Of a DNA stretch of 64,000 nucleotides, positions 1 through 8,053 are shown piece by piece. Both the position numbers and the translations under genes were made by a program. This stretch comes from Chryseobacterium sp. Bi04 (GTDB lineage: Bacteria; Bacteroidota; Bacteroidia; Flavobacteriales; Weeksellaceae): the NCBI RefSeq assembly GCF_918698085.1, contig NZ_CAKKLP010000018.1, forward strand, positions 1-64,000. Direction: 5' to 3'. Position 1 is the first letter of the stretch, and each line of letters begins with the position of its first letter. The notes beneath the pieces are model-generated. The model was not told where the DNA came from, did no database searches, and saw only the letters and a list, made by a program, of their open reading frames with translations.

Positions 1-99
1 GCAGAAAGAGTGGCAAAGATTGCTCTTGCCAACAAACTTTTAAAACAAGCCTTTGCCATCGGAAAGAAAAAAGAGAAATACAGAGAAGATTTTTGTTAA
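1..99 (+). CDS. C-terminal fragment of a probable IS110-type transposase
   Basis: The window opens inside a reading frame that encodes 32 residues and stops at 97-99. The visible tail has the form VAKIALANKLLKQAFAIGKK, which resembles the conserved C-terminal end of IS110-family (Transposase_20) proteins, where a helix of the type 'NKLxRQAFA' follows the catalytic Ser domain. The rest of the gene is off the window, so catalytic residues cannot be checked. IS110 elements carry no classic inverted repeats, and none is seen here. It lies just upstream of the palindromic repeat array, but nothing shows that the two are connected. It could instead be the tail of another helical protein. Confidence 0.45.
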   Translation, partial: AERVAKIALANKLLKQAFAIGKKKEKYREDFC

Positions 100-120
100 A
101 TAATTTGTTTTTTAACACAG

Positions 121-725
121 ATCATTCCGCAGGAATCCCAGCTTCTTAATGTTAAAGTATAAAAAGAGTATCGTATTGACGGCGATGTTTATTTATATTG
201 TTTAGATTCTACGGGATGACAAAGCACTCATAAAAATATCTATAATTATAATCTGATAAAAAACCTATTTTCATCATTTACATAAAAATAAAGCATTCAG
301 TTTGTCATTGCGCAAGAATCCCAGTCTCTTAATTTTAGAGTATAAAAAAGTATCGTATTGACGGCAATGTTTATTCCATTGTTTAGATTTCTACGGAATG
401 ACAAAAGCACTGATAAATATATAATTATAATCTGATTGAAACTTATCTTTTCATCATTTGCATAAAAATAAAACATTCAGTTTGTCATTCCGCAGGAATC
501 CCAGTATTTTAATTTTAAAGTATAGAAAGAGTATCGTATGACGGCGATGTTTATTTCCATTGTTTAGATTCCTACGGGATGACAAACCACTGATAAAAAT
601 ACCTATAATTACAATCTGATAAAAACTTATTTTTTCATCATTTACATAAAAATAAAGCACTCAATTTGTCATTCCGCAGGAATCCCAGCTTCTTAATGTT
701 AAAGTATAAAAGAATACAGTATTGT
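121..725. repeat. Tandem array I of ~180-bp palindrome-bounded repeats
   Basis: Three full units and one truncated unit follow each other with a period near 180 bp. Each contains a ~100-bp block bounded by inverted ends, GTCATTCCGCAGGAATC on the left and GATTCCTACGGAATGAC (variants) on the right. The blocks lie at 121-220, 304-402 and 484-583, and a fourth left end is at 668-684 without a good right end. The inner part carries a shared segment (AAAGTATAAAAAGAGTATCG). The ~80-bp linker between blocks is also conserved and ends in AATAAAGCATTCAG. Each end is itself a small palindrome (ATTCC-n3-GGAAT). The array has no coding potential that I can support. Confidence 0.9.
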
Positions 726-743
726 TTATTATATTTATAAACC

Positions 744-777
744 GTTGTAAGATGATCCTATAGAATCATATTACAAC
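744..777. promoter_or_regulatory. Palindrome upstream of the GIY-YIG gene
   Basis: The arms GTTGTAAGATGATCC and GAATCATATTACAAC are inverted copies with 13 of 15 positions pairing around a TATA centre. The palindrome ends 18 bp before the ATG of the GIY-YIG gene at 796, so it could act as an operator, as a 5'UTR hairpin or as a degenerate end of the neighbouring repeat. The sequence alone does not decide between these. Confidence 0.4.
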
Positions 778-795
778 AACAAAACAAATACACAA

Positions 796-1116
796 ATGAT
801 AGAATTTTCAAAAGGAATATATACATTTTACATCTATATTCTCACCAATAAAAACAGATCTGTTCTCTATACAGGAGTTACAGGTAACCTTCATAAAAGA
901 TTATATCAACATAAAATAAAGAAAACCCCAAGCAGTTTTACAGCAAGATATAATGTTGAGTTTTTGATTTATTATGAAAAATACAACTGGATTCACCATG
1001 CAATTGAACGAGAAAAAGAGATTAAAAGTTGGTCAAGAATAAAAAAACTGGAATTAATAAGAGAAGTAAACCCGAATTTAGAGTTTTTGAATTACCTGTT
1101 TGAACATTGGTTTTAA
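796..1116 (+). CDS. GIY-YIG nuclease family protein
   Basis: This 106-residue protein is a stand-alone GIY-YIG domain of the UvrC/YhbQ-like small type. The GIY-equivalent strand is YIYIL (residues 12-16) and the YIG-equivalent is YTG (25-27). An Arg follows in NLHKRLYQHK (31-40), and there is an acidic helix IEREKEIKSW (71-80) that should supply the metal-binding Glu. The family cleaves DNA through a single metal site, and many small members act on structured DNA. The gene has its own AT-rich upstream region with a palindrome at 744-777. It is flanked on both sides by arrays of palindromic repeats. The substrate is unknown; a link to the repeats is my inference. Confidence 0.85.
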   Translation: MIEFSKGIYTFYIYILTNKNRSVLYTGVTGNLHKRLYQHKIKKTPSSFTARYNVEFLIYYEKYNWIHHAIEREKEIKSWSRIKKLELIREVNPNLEFLNYLFEHWF

Positions 1117-1168
1117 GCTATGTTTTCAAGTAATGAATTCAGGTTATAGAAATTTAAACATAATCTTT

Positions 1169-1655
1169 GTCATTCCGCAGGAATCCCAGTTCTTAATCTT
1201 AGAGTATAAAAAGAGTACTGTATTGACGGCGATGTTTATTTATATTGTTTAGATTCTACGGGATGACAAAGCACTCATAAAAATATCTATAATTATAATC
1301 TGATAAAAAACCTATTTTCATCATTTACATAAAAATAAAGCATTCAGTTTGTCATTGCGCAAGAATCCCGGTCTCTTAATGTTAAAGTATAAAAAGAGTA
1401 TCGTATTGACGGCGATGTTTATTACATTGTTTAGATTCCTACGGAATGACAAAAGCACTGATAGAAATATCTATAATTACATCTGATAAAAACTTATTTT
1501 TTCATCATTTACATAAAATAAAGCATTCAGTTTGTCATTCTGCAGGAATCCCAGCTTCTTAATGTTAAAGTATAAAAAGAGTATCGTATTGACTGCGATA
1601 TTTATTTACATTGTTTAGATTCTATGGAATGACAAAAGCACTGATAGGAATATCA
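1169..1655. repeat. Tandem array II of ~180-bp palindrome-bounded repeats
   Basis: Three units repeat the design of array I, with inverted-end blocks at 1169-1267, 1351-1450 and 1534-1633. From inside the first block to the start of the second block, about 150 bp appear identical to the corresponding stretch of array I (roughly 180-320 against 1227-1367). Units 1, 2 and 3 of the two arrays therefore correspond in order. This points to duplication of a multi-unit block rather than independent insertions. The array separates the GIY-YIG gene from the decarboxylase gene, and no gene is seen in it. Confidence 0.9.
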
Positions 1656-1668
1656 ATAAGTTTGGGCA

Positions 1669-1700
1669 ATAAAAAAAGTGAGCTAAAGCCCACTTTTATT
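1669..1700 (-). terminator. Terminator after the mevalonate diphosphate decarboxylase gene
   Basis: The arms AAGTGAGC and GCCCACTT pair around TAAA with one mismatch. Read on the minus strand the stem is followed by a run of T (plus-strand A-run at 1670-1677). It begins 17 bp past the stop codon at 1717. Confidence 0.7.
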
Positions 1701-1716
1701 GAATATTATCTGTTTT

Positions 1717-2775
1717 CTAAAACCTCATCACATCCTTCACTACTCCATTCTTCTGGGTATGCTGCAGCAGTTCTTCTTCAATGAATGTTTTTATTTTTTC
1801 TTCAGTTCCGTTATTTGGGAATAAAAGGTGGACATTAGCTCCGGCATCCAGTGTAAAGAATAAAGATAATCCGGTTTCTTTTCTAAAATCCCAAATCTTA
1901 TTGATCACTTCCAGTGTTCCGGTTCTCATCAGAATAAAAGCAGGATCACTCATCATCATCATCGCATGAAGAGTAAGCGCTTCATGTTCAACCAATTTAA
2001 TAAACTGGTCCATGTTTCCACTTTTCAGGATCTCTTTCATCGGAACAAAATTTTCTCTTGCTTCCTGAAATCTTCTTTCTGCATATGGATTGGTCTTCAT
2101 TAAACCGTGTCCCACTGTAGAAGAAACACTTTTCTGCCCCTCATGGATTAATAAAACCCAGTCATTAAAGCTTTTGAAAGTATCGTGAATCTCATGATCC
2201 GGATAAGGTACAGCAAATAGATCAGAACTATTCTCAACCTCATCTGTTTCTCCCCAAACCACCAATCCGTTATATAGGCTTCTGCATGCGCTTCCGCTTC
2301 CTAACCTGGCTAAGAATGAAGCCTTTCTTAAGGATCCTTCTTCAGAAGTTTTTCCTGTAAACATTTCATCCATTGTCATCAGGCATTTAGCAATAGCTCC
2401 AAATCCTGAAGCTGAACTCGCTATTCCTGAACTGTGCGGGAATGTATTTTCTGTTCTGATAATATATTTTCCTTTTAAGATCCAAGGTAAATACTGTTCA
2501 ATATTTTTGAAATATTTTTCAATTTTTTCGGCAAATTGTACTTCCTCATTTCCTGCCAGAAAAGTATGAACAGAAAAAGGCTCATCAGCCACAAACTCCA
2601 TTGAAGTATTAGTTTTACAGTGATTTAAAGTATAACTGATACTCGGATTAGCAGGAATCTGATTCTCATATTTCCCCCAATATTTAATCAAGGCAATATT
2701 AGACGGACAGCTTTCTGAAACGGTCTGAGTATGAATCGTAAAGTTTGGATTTCCTATAAATTCTTGTGTTGTCAT
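1717..2775 (-). CDS. mvaD: Diphosphomevalonate decarboxylase
   Basis: The 352-residue product is a GHMP-fold enzyme that converts mevalonate 5-diphosphate to isopentenyl diphosphate using ATP, the last step of the mevalonate route that flavobacteria use. The signature segment SCPSNIALIKYWGK lies at residues 22-35. The ATP-loop PHSSGIASSASGFGA is at 113-127, the conserved RLGSGSACRS at 157-166, and FTLDAGANVHLL carries the catalytic Asp near the C-terminus. The length fits the family. No other mevalonate gene is in the window. The gene is followed by a terminator and appears to be transcribed alone. The ATG at 2773-2775 is the natural start. Confidence 0.93.
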   Translation of the reverse strand: MTTQEFIGNPNFTIHTQTVSESCPSNIALIKYWGKYENQIPANPSISYTLNHCKTNTSMEFVADEPFSVHTFLAGNEEVQFAEKIEKYFKNIEQYLPWILKGKYIIRTENTFPHSSGIASSASGFGAIAKCLMTMDEMFTGKTSEEGSLRKASFLARLGSGSACRSLYNGLVVWGETDEVENSSDLFAVPYPDHEIHDTFKSFNDWVLLIHEGQKSVSSTVGHGLMKTNPYAERRFQEARENFVPMKEILKSGNMDQFIKLVEHEALTLHAMMMMSDPAFILMRTGTLEVINKIWDFRKETGLSLFFTLDAGANVHLLFPNNGTEEKIKTFIEEELLQHTQKNGVVKDVMRF

Positions 2776-2924
2776 CGTTTATTTTAAGTGGTAAGAATTT
2801 TTTTAATCACCCCGACTAATCTTTGATTTGCTACTCCTCCAGAAGAGGAGAATTCTTATATCAATCAAGATATTCGTAAAAACCAGGGATTTTTGAAAAA
2901 TAATATGTTTATAAAATTTTACAA

Positions 2925-4694
2925 TTAGTACATTTTCTCAATAATATCCGCATATTTTTTAAGTACTACATTTCTTTTGACTTTCAGTGTAGGAGTAATT
3001 TCTCCAGTATTGATGTCAAATTCTGCCGGCATTAAGGTAAATTTTTTCACTTTCTCATAATCGGCAAGATGGCTTTGCAATTCTTTCACTTTATCTTTAT
3101 AAAAGTTGATCACCTTTTCGTTGGTTACTATATCTTCCCAGCTTGTAAACGGAATAGTATTATTCTTGATAAAGTCCTGCAGGAATTCAAAATTCGGAAC
3201 AATTAATGCAGAAACAAATTGTCTTCCCTCTGCAACCAGCATGATCTGCTGTATAAAGTTATTATTGGTCAGAAGGTTTTCAATTTGTTGTGGAGCAATA
3301 TATTTTCCGTTGGATGTTTTCATCAGATCTTTGATTCGGTCTGTAATGATCAGGTTTCCTTTTTCATCAATTTTCCCTGCATCACCCGTTTTGAACCATC
3401 CATCACTGGTAAAAACTTTCTGAGTTTCTTCAGGTCTGTTGTAATATCCTTTCATAATTCCGTTTCCTTTAGCCTGGATCTCATCACTTTCTCCAATCCT
3501 AAGTTCTACCCCCGGCAGCGGCTTTCCACTGGTACCATGCTCGAAATGAGTCAAAGGAAAAAGTGTTAAAGTAGCTGTAGTTTCTGTCAACCCATACCCT
3601 ACTGTCACATGGATTCCTACAGATTCAAAGAATTTGGTTACTTCAGGGGATAAAGAAGCACCTCCACAAGGCAGGAACCATAACCGGCCTCCCATTTTCT
3701 CCTTTATTTTACTGAAAACCAGCATATCTGCAATAGATTCTTTACATTTCAATCCAAAAGGAACAGGCTTTTCATTTCTTCTAAACTCTGCAGTTTCCCA
3801 CCCTGTTTTTAAAGCCCAGTCAAAGATTTTTTTCTTAAATGATGAACCTTCCTCGGCTTTTTCCAATACTCCGGCATATACTTTCTGGAAAAATCTCGGC
3901 ACCGCACACATGGTGGTAGGCTTTACCTCTTCCATTGCTTTTGCTACGTTTTTCGGATCTTCAAGGAAGTAGACCCTTGCTCCTCCATAGAGGCAAAGTA
4001 AGCTCCAGCTTCTTTCAAAAACATGACTTAAAGGTAAAAATGCCAATGAAAGTTCTTCTTCAAAGTTTTTAAACTTAAAAAACTCAAAGTGCGAGTCAAA
4101 GGCTTTAATAAAATTTCCGTGGGTAAGCATTACTCCTTTTGGTGTTCCGGTTGTTCCGGAAGTATAGATCAGCGTTGCTGTATCTTCATATTCTCTTTTA
4201 CAGATTTCCAGTGTTGAAGAAGCTTTTGCTATAAAATCCTCAAGGTAGAAGCTGTTAAATTCTTTCTTGATCCATACAGATTTCTTAGAAATAATAATGG
4301 TATCAAGGTTATTTCCTTCTTTATGTAAAATCTCCAGACAAGCATCATACTGAGCCTGATCTCCAACTAAGACAACCTTAGCACCGGAATCATTGATGAT
4401 ATACTCAGCCTGTTCGGCATTATTTGTAGAATAAACAGGAACGGTAATCGCTCCGATAGACATTGCTGCCAAATCGCAGATCATCCATTCAGAAGAATTG
4501 TCTGAATAAATAGCCACTTTATCGTCTTCCTGAACTCCTGCTTCTTTCAGAGCATTGGCTGTTTTAAAAATAATTTCACTGAATTTCTGCCAGCTCAGCT
4601 CTTTCCAGGCCTCATCTTTCTTTTTAAAGCCTATAGCAGCTTTTATAGGATGTTTTTCTACATTTTTAAGGATAATTGCCTCTGCCAGATTCAT
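2925..4694 (-). CDS. Long-chain acyl-CoA synthetase (AMP-forming)
   Basis: The 589-residue product is a member of the ANL superfamily, of the long-chain fatty-acid CoA ligase type (FAA1/FadD15-like). The P-loop motif YTSGTTGTPKG is at residues 177-187. The adenylate-binding motif GYGLTETTATLT lies in the middle third, and DGWFKTGDAG with ITDRIKDLMKTSNGKYIAP marks the hinge and C-terminal lid. It activates a fatty acid to acyl-AMP and then acyl-CoA; the chain length cannot be read from sequence. Its start overlaps the stop of the upstream epimerase gene by 4 bp, which implies translational coupling. No membrane segment is evident. Confidence 0.9.
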   Translation of the reverse strand: MNLAEAIILKNVEKHPIKAAIGFKKKDEAWKELSWQKFSEIIFKTANALKEAGVQEDDKVAIYSDNSSEWMICDLAAMSIGAITVPVYSTNNAEQAEYIINDSGAKVVLVGDQAQYDACLEILHKEGNNLDTIIISKKSVWIKKEFNSFYLEDFIAKASSTLEICKREYEDTATLIYTSGTTGTPKGVMLTHGNFIKAFDSHFEFFKFKNFEEELSLAFLPLSHVFERSWSLLCLYGGARVYFLEDPKNVAKAMEEVKPTTMCAVPRFFQKVYAGVLEKAEEGSSFKKKIFDWALKTGWETAEFRRNEKPVPFGLKCKESIADMLVFSKIKEKMGGRLWFLPCGGASLSPEVTKFFESVGIHVTVGYGLTETTATLTLFPLTHFEHGTSGKPLPGVELRIGESDEIQAKGNGIMKGYYNRPEETQKVFTSDGWFKTGDAGKIDEKGNLIITDRIKDLMKTSNGKYIAPQQIENLLTNNNFIQQIMLVAEGRQFVSALIVPNFEFLQDFIKNNTIPFTSWEDIVTNEKVINFYKDKVKELQSHLADYEKVKKFTLMPAEFDINTGEITPTLKVKRNVVLKKYADIIEKMY

Positions 4695-5704
4695 TTCTTC
4701 AGCTTTTTGTCGTTAATATAATTGTTCAGGTGAAAGTCTATACTTTCTTGTACAGGAATAAACTGATACTTCAGTTTATCTTTTATTTTTTGATTGGAAA
4801 TAGTGTTGAACGAGGATATCGCTTCAATATTTGATTTGGTCACCATCTTCAGCTTGGGAATCAGCCATCCGAGAAGTATATTAGCTATTCTTCCAAGATT
4901 CAATAGCGATTCCTGAAGTACTTTAGCATCTTTAAGACCTAGCCTTGTTCTGATTTGTTTCGCAAGATCTGTAAATCTTTTATTCTCAGAAACAATGATA
5001 AACCGTTCTCCAAAAATATTATTCTCAAGCAATTCTATAGCAATATTTGCCACATCTCTTACATCTACATAAGCGGAACCTCCTGCAAAGGTAAAACCAT
5101 TATCAGCAAAGGTAGAAAAAAGCTCTCCACTGCTTTGGTTCCAGTTTCCGCTTCCAATGATCATTCCCGGATTGAGGATAGCTACATTGAGTCCTTCTGC
5201 AGAAGCTCTCCAGGCTTCCATTTCAGATAGATGTTTGGAAATAGCATAAGCAGAATGTTCAATTTTCGGATTAAAATCAGAATCTTCATCCAGCTCCCCC
5301 TTTTCATTAAAATTATCCAAAACAGCAACAGAGCTTACGTGCAGAAATTTTTTCACATCAGATCCTTCACAGGCAAACAACAGGTTTTCTGTCCCTTTTA
5401 TATTGGTATGGTACATTTCTTTTTCATCTTTGGGATGAAAGCTTACTTTAGCGGCACAATGATACACTTCTTCTACTCCTTTTAAAGCGGCCTGAAGAGT
5501 ATTGAGATCATTAAAATCTACATCTATCCATTCGATCTTATTAAAAAAATCATCAGGATTCTCAGTATAAAAGCGATATGAATGCCTTACTTCGTTTAAA
5601 TTGCTGCCCGGTCTTTTGGAAGCTCTTACGTTTTTACCTCTTTTAAGAAGTTCCAACACAAGTATTCTTCCCAGAATTCCGGTAGCACCCGTTACAAAAA
5701 CCAT
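4691..5704 (-). CDS. NAD-dependent epimerase/dehydratase (extended SDR)
   Basis: The 337-residue protein starts directly with a Rossmann motif GATGILG (residues 6-12). It has the catalytic pair Tyr153/Lys157 (YAISK) and upstream SSV (124-126), as in extended short-chain dehydrogenases. It best resembles the dihydroflavonol-reductase/sterol-dehydrogenase branch that acts on sugar or lipid carbonyls. The 4-bp overlap with the acyl-CoA synthetase gene suggests that both act on one lipid-related pathway, which is inference. The substrate is not identifiable. Confidence 0.82.
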   Translation of the reverse strand: MVFVTGATGILGRILVLELLKRGKNVRASKRPGSNLNEVRHSYRFYTENPDDFFNKIEWIDVDFNDLNTLQAALKGVEEVYHCAAKVSFHPKDEKEMYHTNIKGTENLLFACEGSDVKKFLHVSSVAVLDNFNEKGELDEDSDFNPKIEHSAYAISKHLSEMEAWRASAEGLNVAILNPGMIIGSGNWNQSSGELFSTFADNGFTFAGGSAYVDVRDVANIAIELLENNIFGERFIIVSENKRFTDLAKQIRTRLGLKDAKVLQESLLNLGRIANILLGWLIPKLKMVTKSNIEAISSFNTISNQKIKDKLKYQFIPVQESIDFHLNNYINDKKLKK

Positions 5705-6024
5705 TAATTATGTTACTTGATTGCTGACTAAAATATGACAATATTTTCTATCCGGCAATTCTTCATTCTTCTGCAAAAATGTTTTGAAAAACTGCTTCTG
5801 CAAATTTGCGATTTTTAAAGCATAATTCAACTTAATTTAACCAATATTATCATCCTGTAGATCATAAAATGGCCAAATAATGCGGAATCATTCTCCAAGC
5901 CAGGGTCTGTAAAAGCTCCGGAAATAAATTGTCATTCCTCAGAAATCCGGATATGCTATTTTAAAATTGGATAGCTTAGATTCCTAAGGAATGACAGTTA
6001 TTGGAGAAAAATCCTTTTATTTTT
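5705..6024. other. Intergenic region with one repeat hairpin
   Basis: These 320 bp lie between the epimerase gene (reading away) and the 3' end of the graspetide ligase gene. They hold the promoter region of the epimerase operon, where I see no perfect TAnnTTTG, and a short copy of the palindromic repeat at 5931-5995. No ORF of interest was found. Confidence 0.6.
5931..5995. repeat. Short copy of the GTCATTCC...GGAATGAC palindromic repeat
   Basis: The ends GTCATTCCTCAGAAATCC and GATTCCTAAGGAATGAC match the ends of the blocks in the 121-1655 arrays, but the interior is only ~30 bp and unrelated. It lies 30 bp downstream of the MvdD-like ligase gene and could fold into a hairpin at the transcript's 3' end. 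A more degenerate copy may lie at about 52167-52226. Confidence 0.75.
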
Positions 6025-7029
6025 TTATGCTGTAACCATATTATTTCTTCTTGGAGCTTTGTCGCAGAGGACATCTGCAATACTTTTAGAGATAAGGTTT
6101 TCTTCTGTAAGATTATCCAGCCAGAAAAACTCTCCTGCAGCATTGATTTCAATAAAGAAGTATTCGTCTTCAGGGGAAACAATAATGTCTATTGCTCCAT
6201 AATCAACGTTGTATACATCCAGGAGTTCTAATAATTTTTCTTCCACATCTCCCGGAAGTTCCGTTCTTACCCATTTATCGATCAGATTCACACCATCTTT
6301 CCTCCAGTCTACTTTTGAATCTTCAAACTGTTGGGAATCTACCTCAAAAGCATATACATCTCTTCCTACGATAGTAACCCTGAGTTCTTTTTTCTTCTCA
6401 ATCATCTTCTGAAACTGCATTGGGCAATACAAAAGTGAATCCAGCTCTTCCAGCCTGTCTTCACTGACAACATTTGTAAAAACCACATTCTCCACACCAT
6501 CTTCATAAATAGCAAATCCGGTCTGCATTTTGGCCACTACATTCTGATGTTTAAGAATAAACTTTCTGGCTTCTTCAGGGTTATTGGTAAGGCAGGTTTC
6601 AGGAATTTTAAGCCCTATCTTATCTGCCACTTTCAACTGTTCTTCTTTACTGTCAAGTCTTCGGTAGACACTTGGTTTCCCCAATGAATAGACATCTACA
6701 GATTCAATAAAACCAAAAATGGTATTGCGGATCTCTCCCATTGCAGCTCCGTAAAATTTAGCTTCCAGCTCGTCTCTCAAGCCTTTTCCCATATTGTAAG
6801 CCCTTCTGTACCAGATGGCGGAAATATCATCTAAGCGGTATTTTACCTCCTGGGTTTCAAGAATACTTACCCATTTTCCATCCTGAAAAACAGTTGACAG
6901 TTTATTTTGTAAAGGATATAAGTCTACATCAAAACGGATGACCTCACAGCCATTTTTTCCGATATATTCTGTTACTTTTTCAATTGAAAAGTTATCTGCA
7001 GTATGTGTTATAATTAAAATTTTATCCAT
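6025..7029 (-). CDS. MvdD-like ATP-grasp graspetide maturase
   Basis: The 334-residue protein belongs to the MvdC/MvdD (MdnB/MdnC) family of ATP-grasp ligases, which phosphorylate Asp/Glu side chains of a precursor peptide and close esters or amides with Thr/Ser/Lys. Visible motifs are CPMQFQ (202-207), ELRVTIVG (215-222), DWRKD (241-245), GAIDI (278-282) and the metal-binding FIEINAAGEF (292-301; Glu294, Asn296). The CPMQFQ/ELRVTIVG pattern favours the MvdD/MdnC ester-forming branch, though assignment to ester chemistry rather than amide is tentative. It overlaps the upstream ligase gene by 8 bp, so the two are surely co-translated. It is the last gene of the locus. Confidence 0.88.
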   Translation of the reverse strand: MDKILIITHTADNFSIEKVTEYIGKNGCEVIRFDVDLYPLQNKLSTVFQDGKWVSILETQEVKYRLDDISAIWYRRAYNMGKGLRDELEAKFYGAAMGEIRNTIFGFIESVDVYSLGKPSVYRRLDSKEEQLKVADKIGLKIPETCLTNNPEEARKFILKHQNVVAKMQTGFAIYEDGVENVVFTNVVSEDRLEELDSLLYCPMQFQKMIEKKKELRVTIVGRDVYAFEVDSQQFEDSKVDWRKDGVNLIDKWVRTELPGDVEEKLLELLDVYNVDYGAIDIIVSPEDEYFFIEINAAGEFFWLDNLTEENLISKSIADVLCDKAPRRNNMVTA

Positions 7030-7978
7030 GGAAACTGATTCTTTTTATAAGATTGTCGGCAATTCTCTGTGCTATAGGAAAGTTCAGTTCTTTCTGCAAC
7101 ATTCCCCATTCTCCCTGTGGATTCACTTCCAGAAAGTAGTAGCTCCCATCTCTCCCTTTTATCATATCAATAGCTCCCATATAAAGCCCCATTTCTTTCA
7201 TCATTGAACTTATATTTTTTTTGATATCTTCCGGTAATTCATAGGTGGACCAAAAATAACTTTCATGAGCGACACGCCAATCAACATTCTCACTGTTATT
7301 AATTTTACCTGTAAAAAATTCTCCGTCCACATATATTATTCTCAGCTCATATTCTTTATCGATATAAGGCTGAAAAATCATGGGACAATACGCAATATCC
7401 GAAATATTGACCAGAGTATCTTCTTCAATAATAGTAGTAGAAATCTGGCTTTCACCACTCATTGCTTTAACGGCCACACTGTGAAGTTTGGCAATCGCTT
7501 TTCCATTACAATACTTATGAAAAAAAGCAGTGATCTTTCCTTCGTCGTTGGAAAATATCGTTTTGGGAATGGTCAGATTATTCTTTTGAGCGATTTTAAG
7601 CTGAAACATTTTATTTCCATCAATTTTCCTTTCTTTTTCAGAAGGGTTGATCCACGGAATATTTTCTAAAATTGTTATCAGATTATTTCGGAGGCTTCCG
7701 TATTCTTTCAGGAAAATTTTCTCATAGTCTTCATCCAGCTCCTCCGGAACGCTTATTTTCCAGGCTTTCCTATGCCAAACCCCTTTAACATCATGCGAGT
7801 GAAGAGTATTTCCCAATTCATCCGTCAGTTCGAATGAATCTTCATTGATACTGATTTTCTGAAAATGGTTCATTTTGTCAGAATTCAGTCTGAAATATGG
7901 AATATGTTTGGAGTTAAGATATTCAAAAAAGAGATCGATATTATAGAAATCCTGTGAGTGTGTAATACAGAGAATCAT
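7022..7978 (-). CDS. MvdC-like ATP-grasp graspetide maturase
   Basis: The 318-residue protein is the second ligase of the same family, with the N-terminal ITHSQD (5-10) typical of these enzymes. It has CPMIFQPYI (198-206), ELRIIYV (211-217), DWR (233-235), GAIDMI (268-273) and FLEVNPQGEWGML (282-294; metal ligands Glu284 and Asn286). In characterised microviridin systems the MvdC/MdnB partner closes the Lys-Glu amide after the MvdD/MdnC partner has made two esters; I assign the same role here by analogy. A terminator-like hairpin lies between this gene and the upstream precursor, so ligase expression probably depends on read-through. No fused protease or transporter domain is present. Confidence 0.86.
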   Translation of the reverse strand: MILCITHSQDFYNIDLFFEYLNSKHIPYFRLNSDKMNHFQKISINEDSFELTDELGNTLHSHDVKGVWHRKAWKISVPEELDEDYEKIFLKEYGSLRNNLITILENIPWINPSEKERKIDGNKMFQLKIAQKNNLTIPKTIFSNDEGKITAFFHKYCNGKAIAKLHSVAVKAMSGESQISTTIIEEDTLVNISDIAYCPMIFQPYIDKEYELRIIYVDGEFFTGKINNSENVDWRVAHESYFWSTYELPEDIKKNISSMMKEMGLYMGAIDMIKGRDGSYYFLEVNPQGEWGMLQKELNFPIAQRIADNLIKRISFHG

Positions 7979-7998
7979 GAGCCGGTTTTTATTAAAAA

Positions 7999-8024
7999 GG
8001 GAAACTTAATGTTTTAAGTTTCCC
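7999..8024 (-). terminator. Attenuating hairpin between graspetide precursor and ligase genes
   Basis: The arms GGGAAACTTAA and TTAAGTTTCCC form a perfect 11-bp inverted repeat with a 4-nt loop. On the minus strand it is followed directly by TTTTTAAT, giving an intrinsic-terminator shape. It lies 30 bp after the stop of precursor 1 and 20 bp before the MvdC-like ATG. This is where partial termination would give more precursor than enzyme mRNA. Confidence 0.8.
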
Positions 8025-8053
8025 CTTACTATAGTTTTGTTCTGTTCTATTAC

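Noticed and set aside
454..660. 68-codon minus-strand ORF inside array I
   Set aside because: It crosses repeat unit boundaries, has low-complexity composition and is not kept in the other units.
121..1655. Regular repeats considered as a CRISPR array
   Set aside because: The period is ~180 bp and both repeat and spacer parts are conserved between units; no cas gene is near. These are palindromic intergenic repeats.
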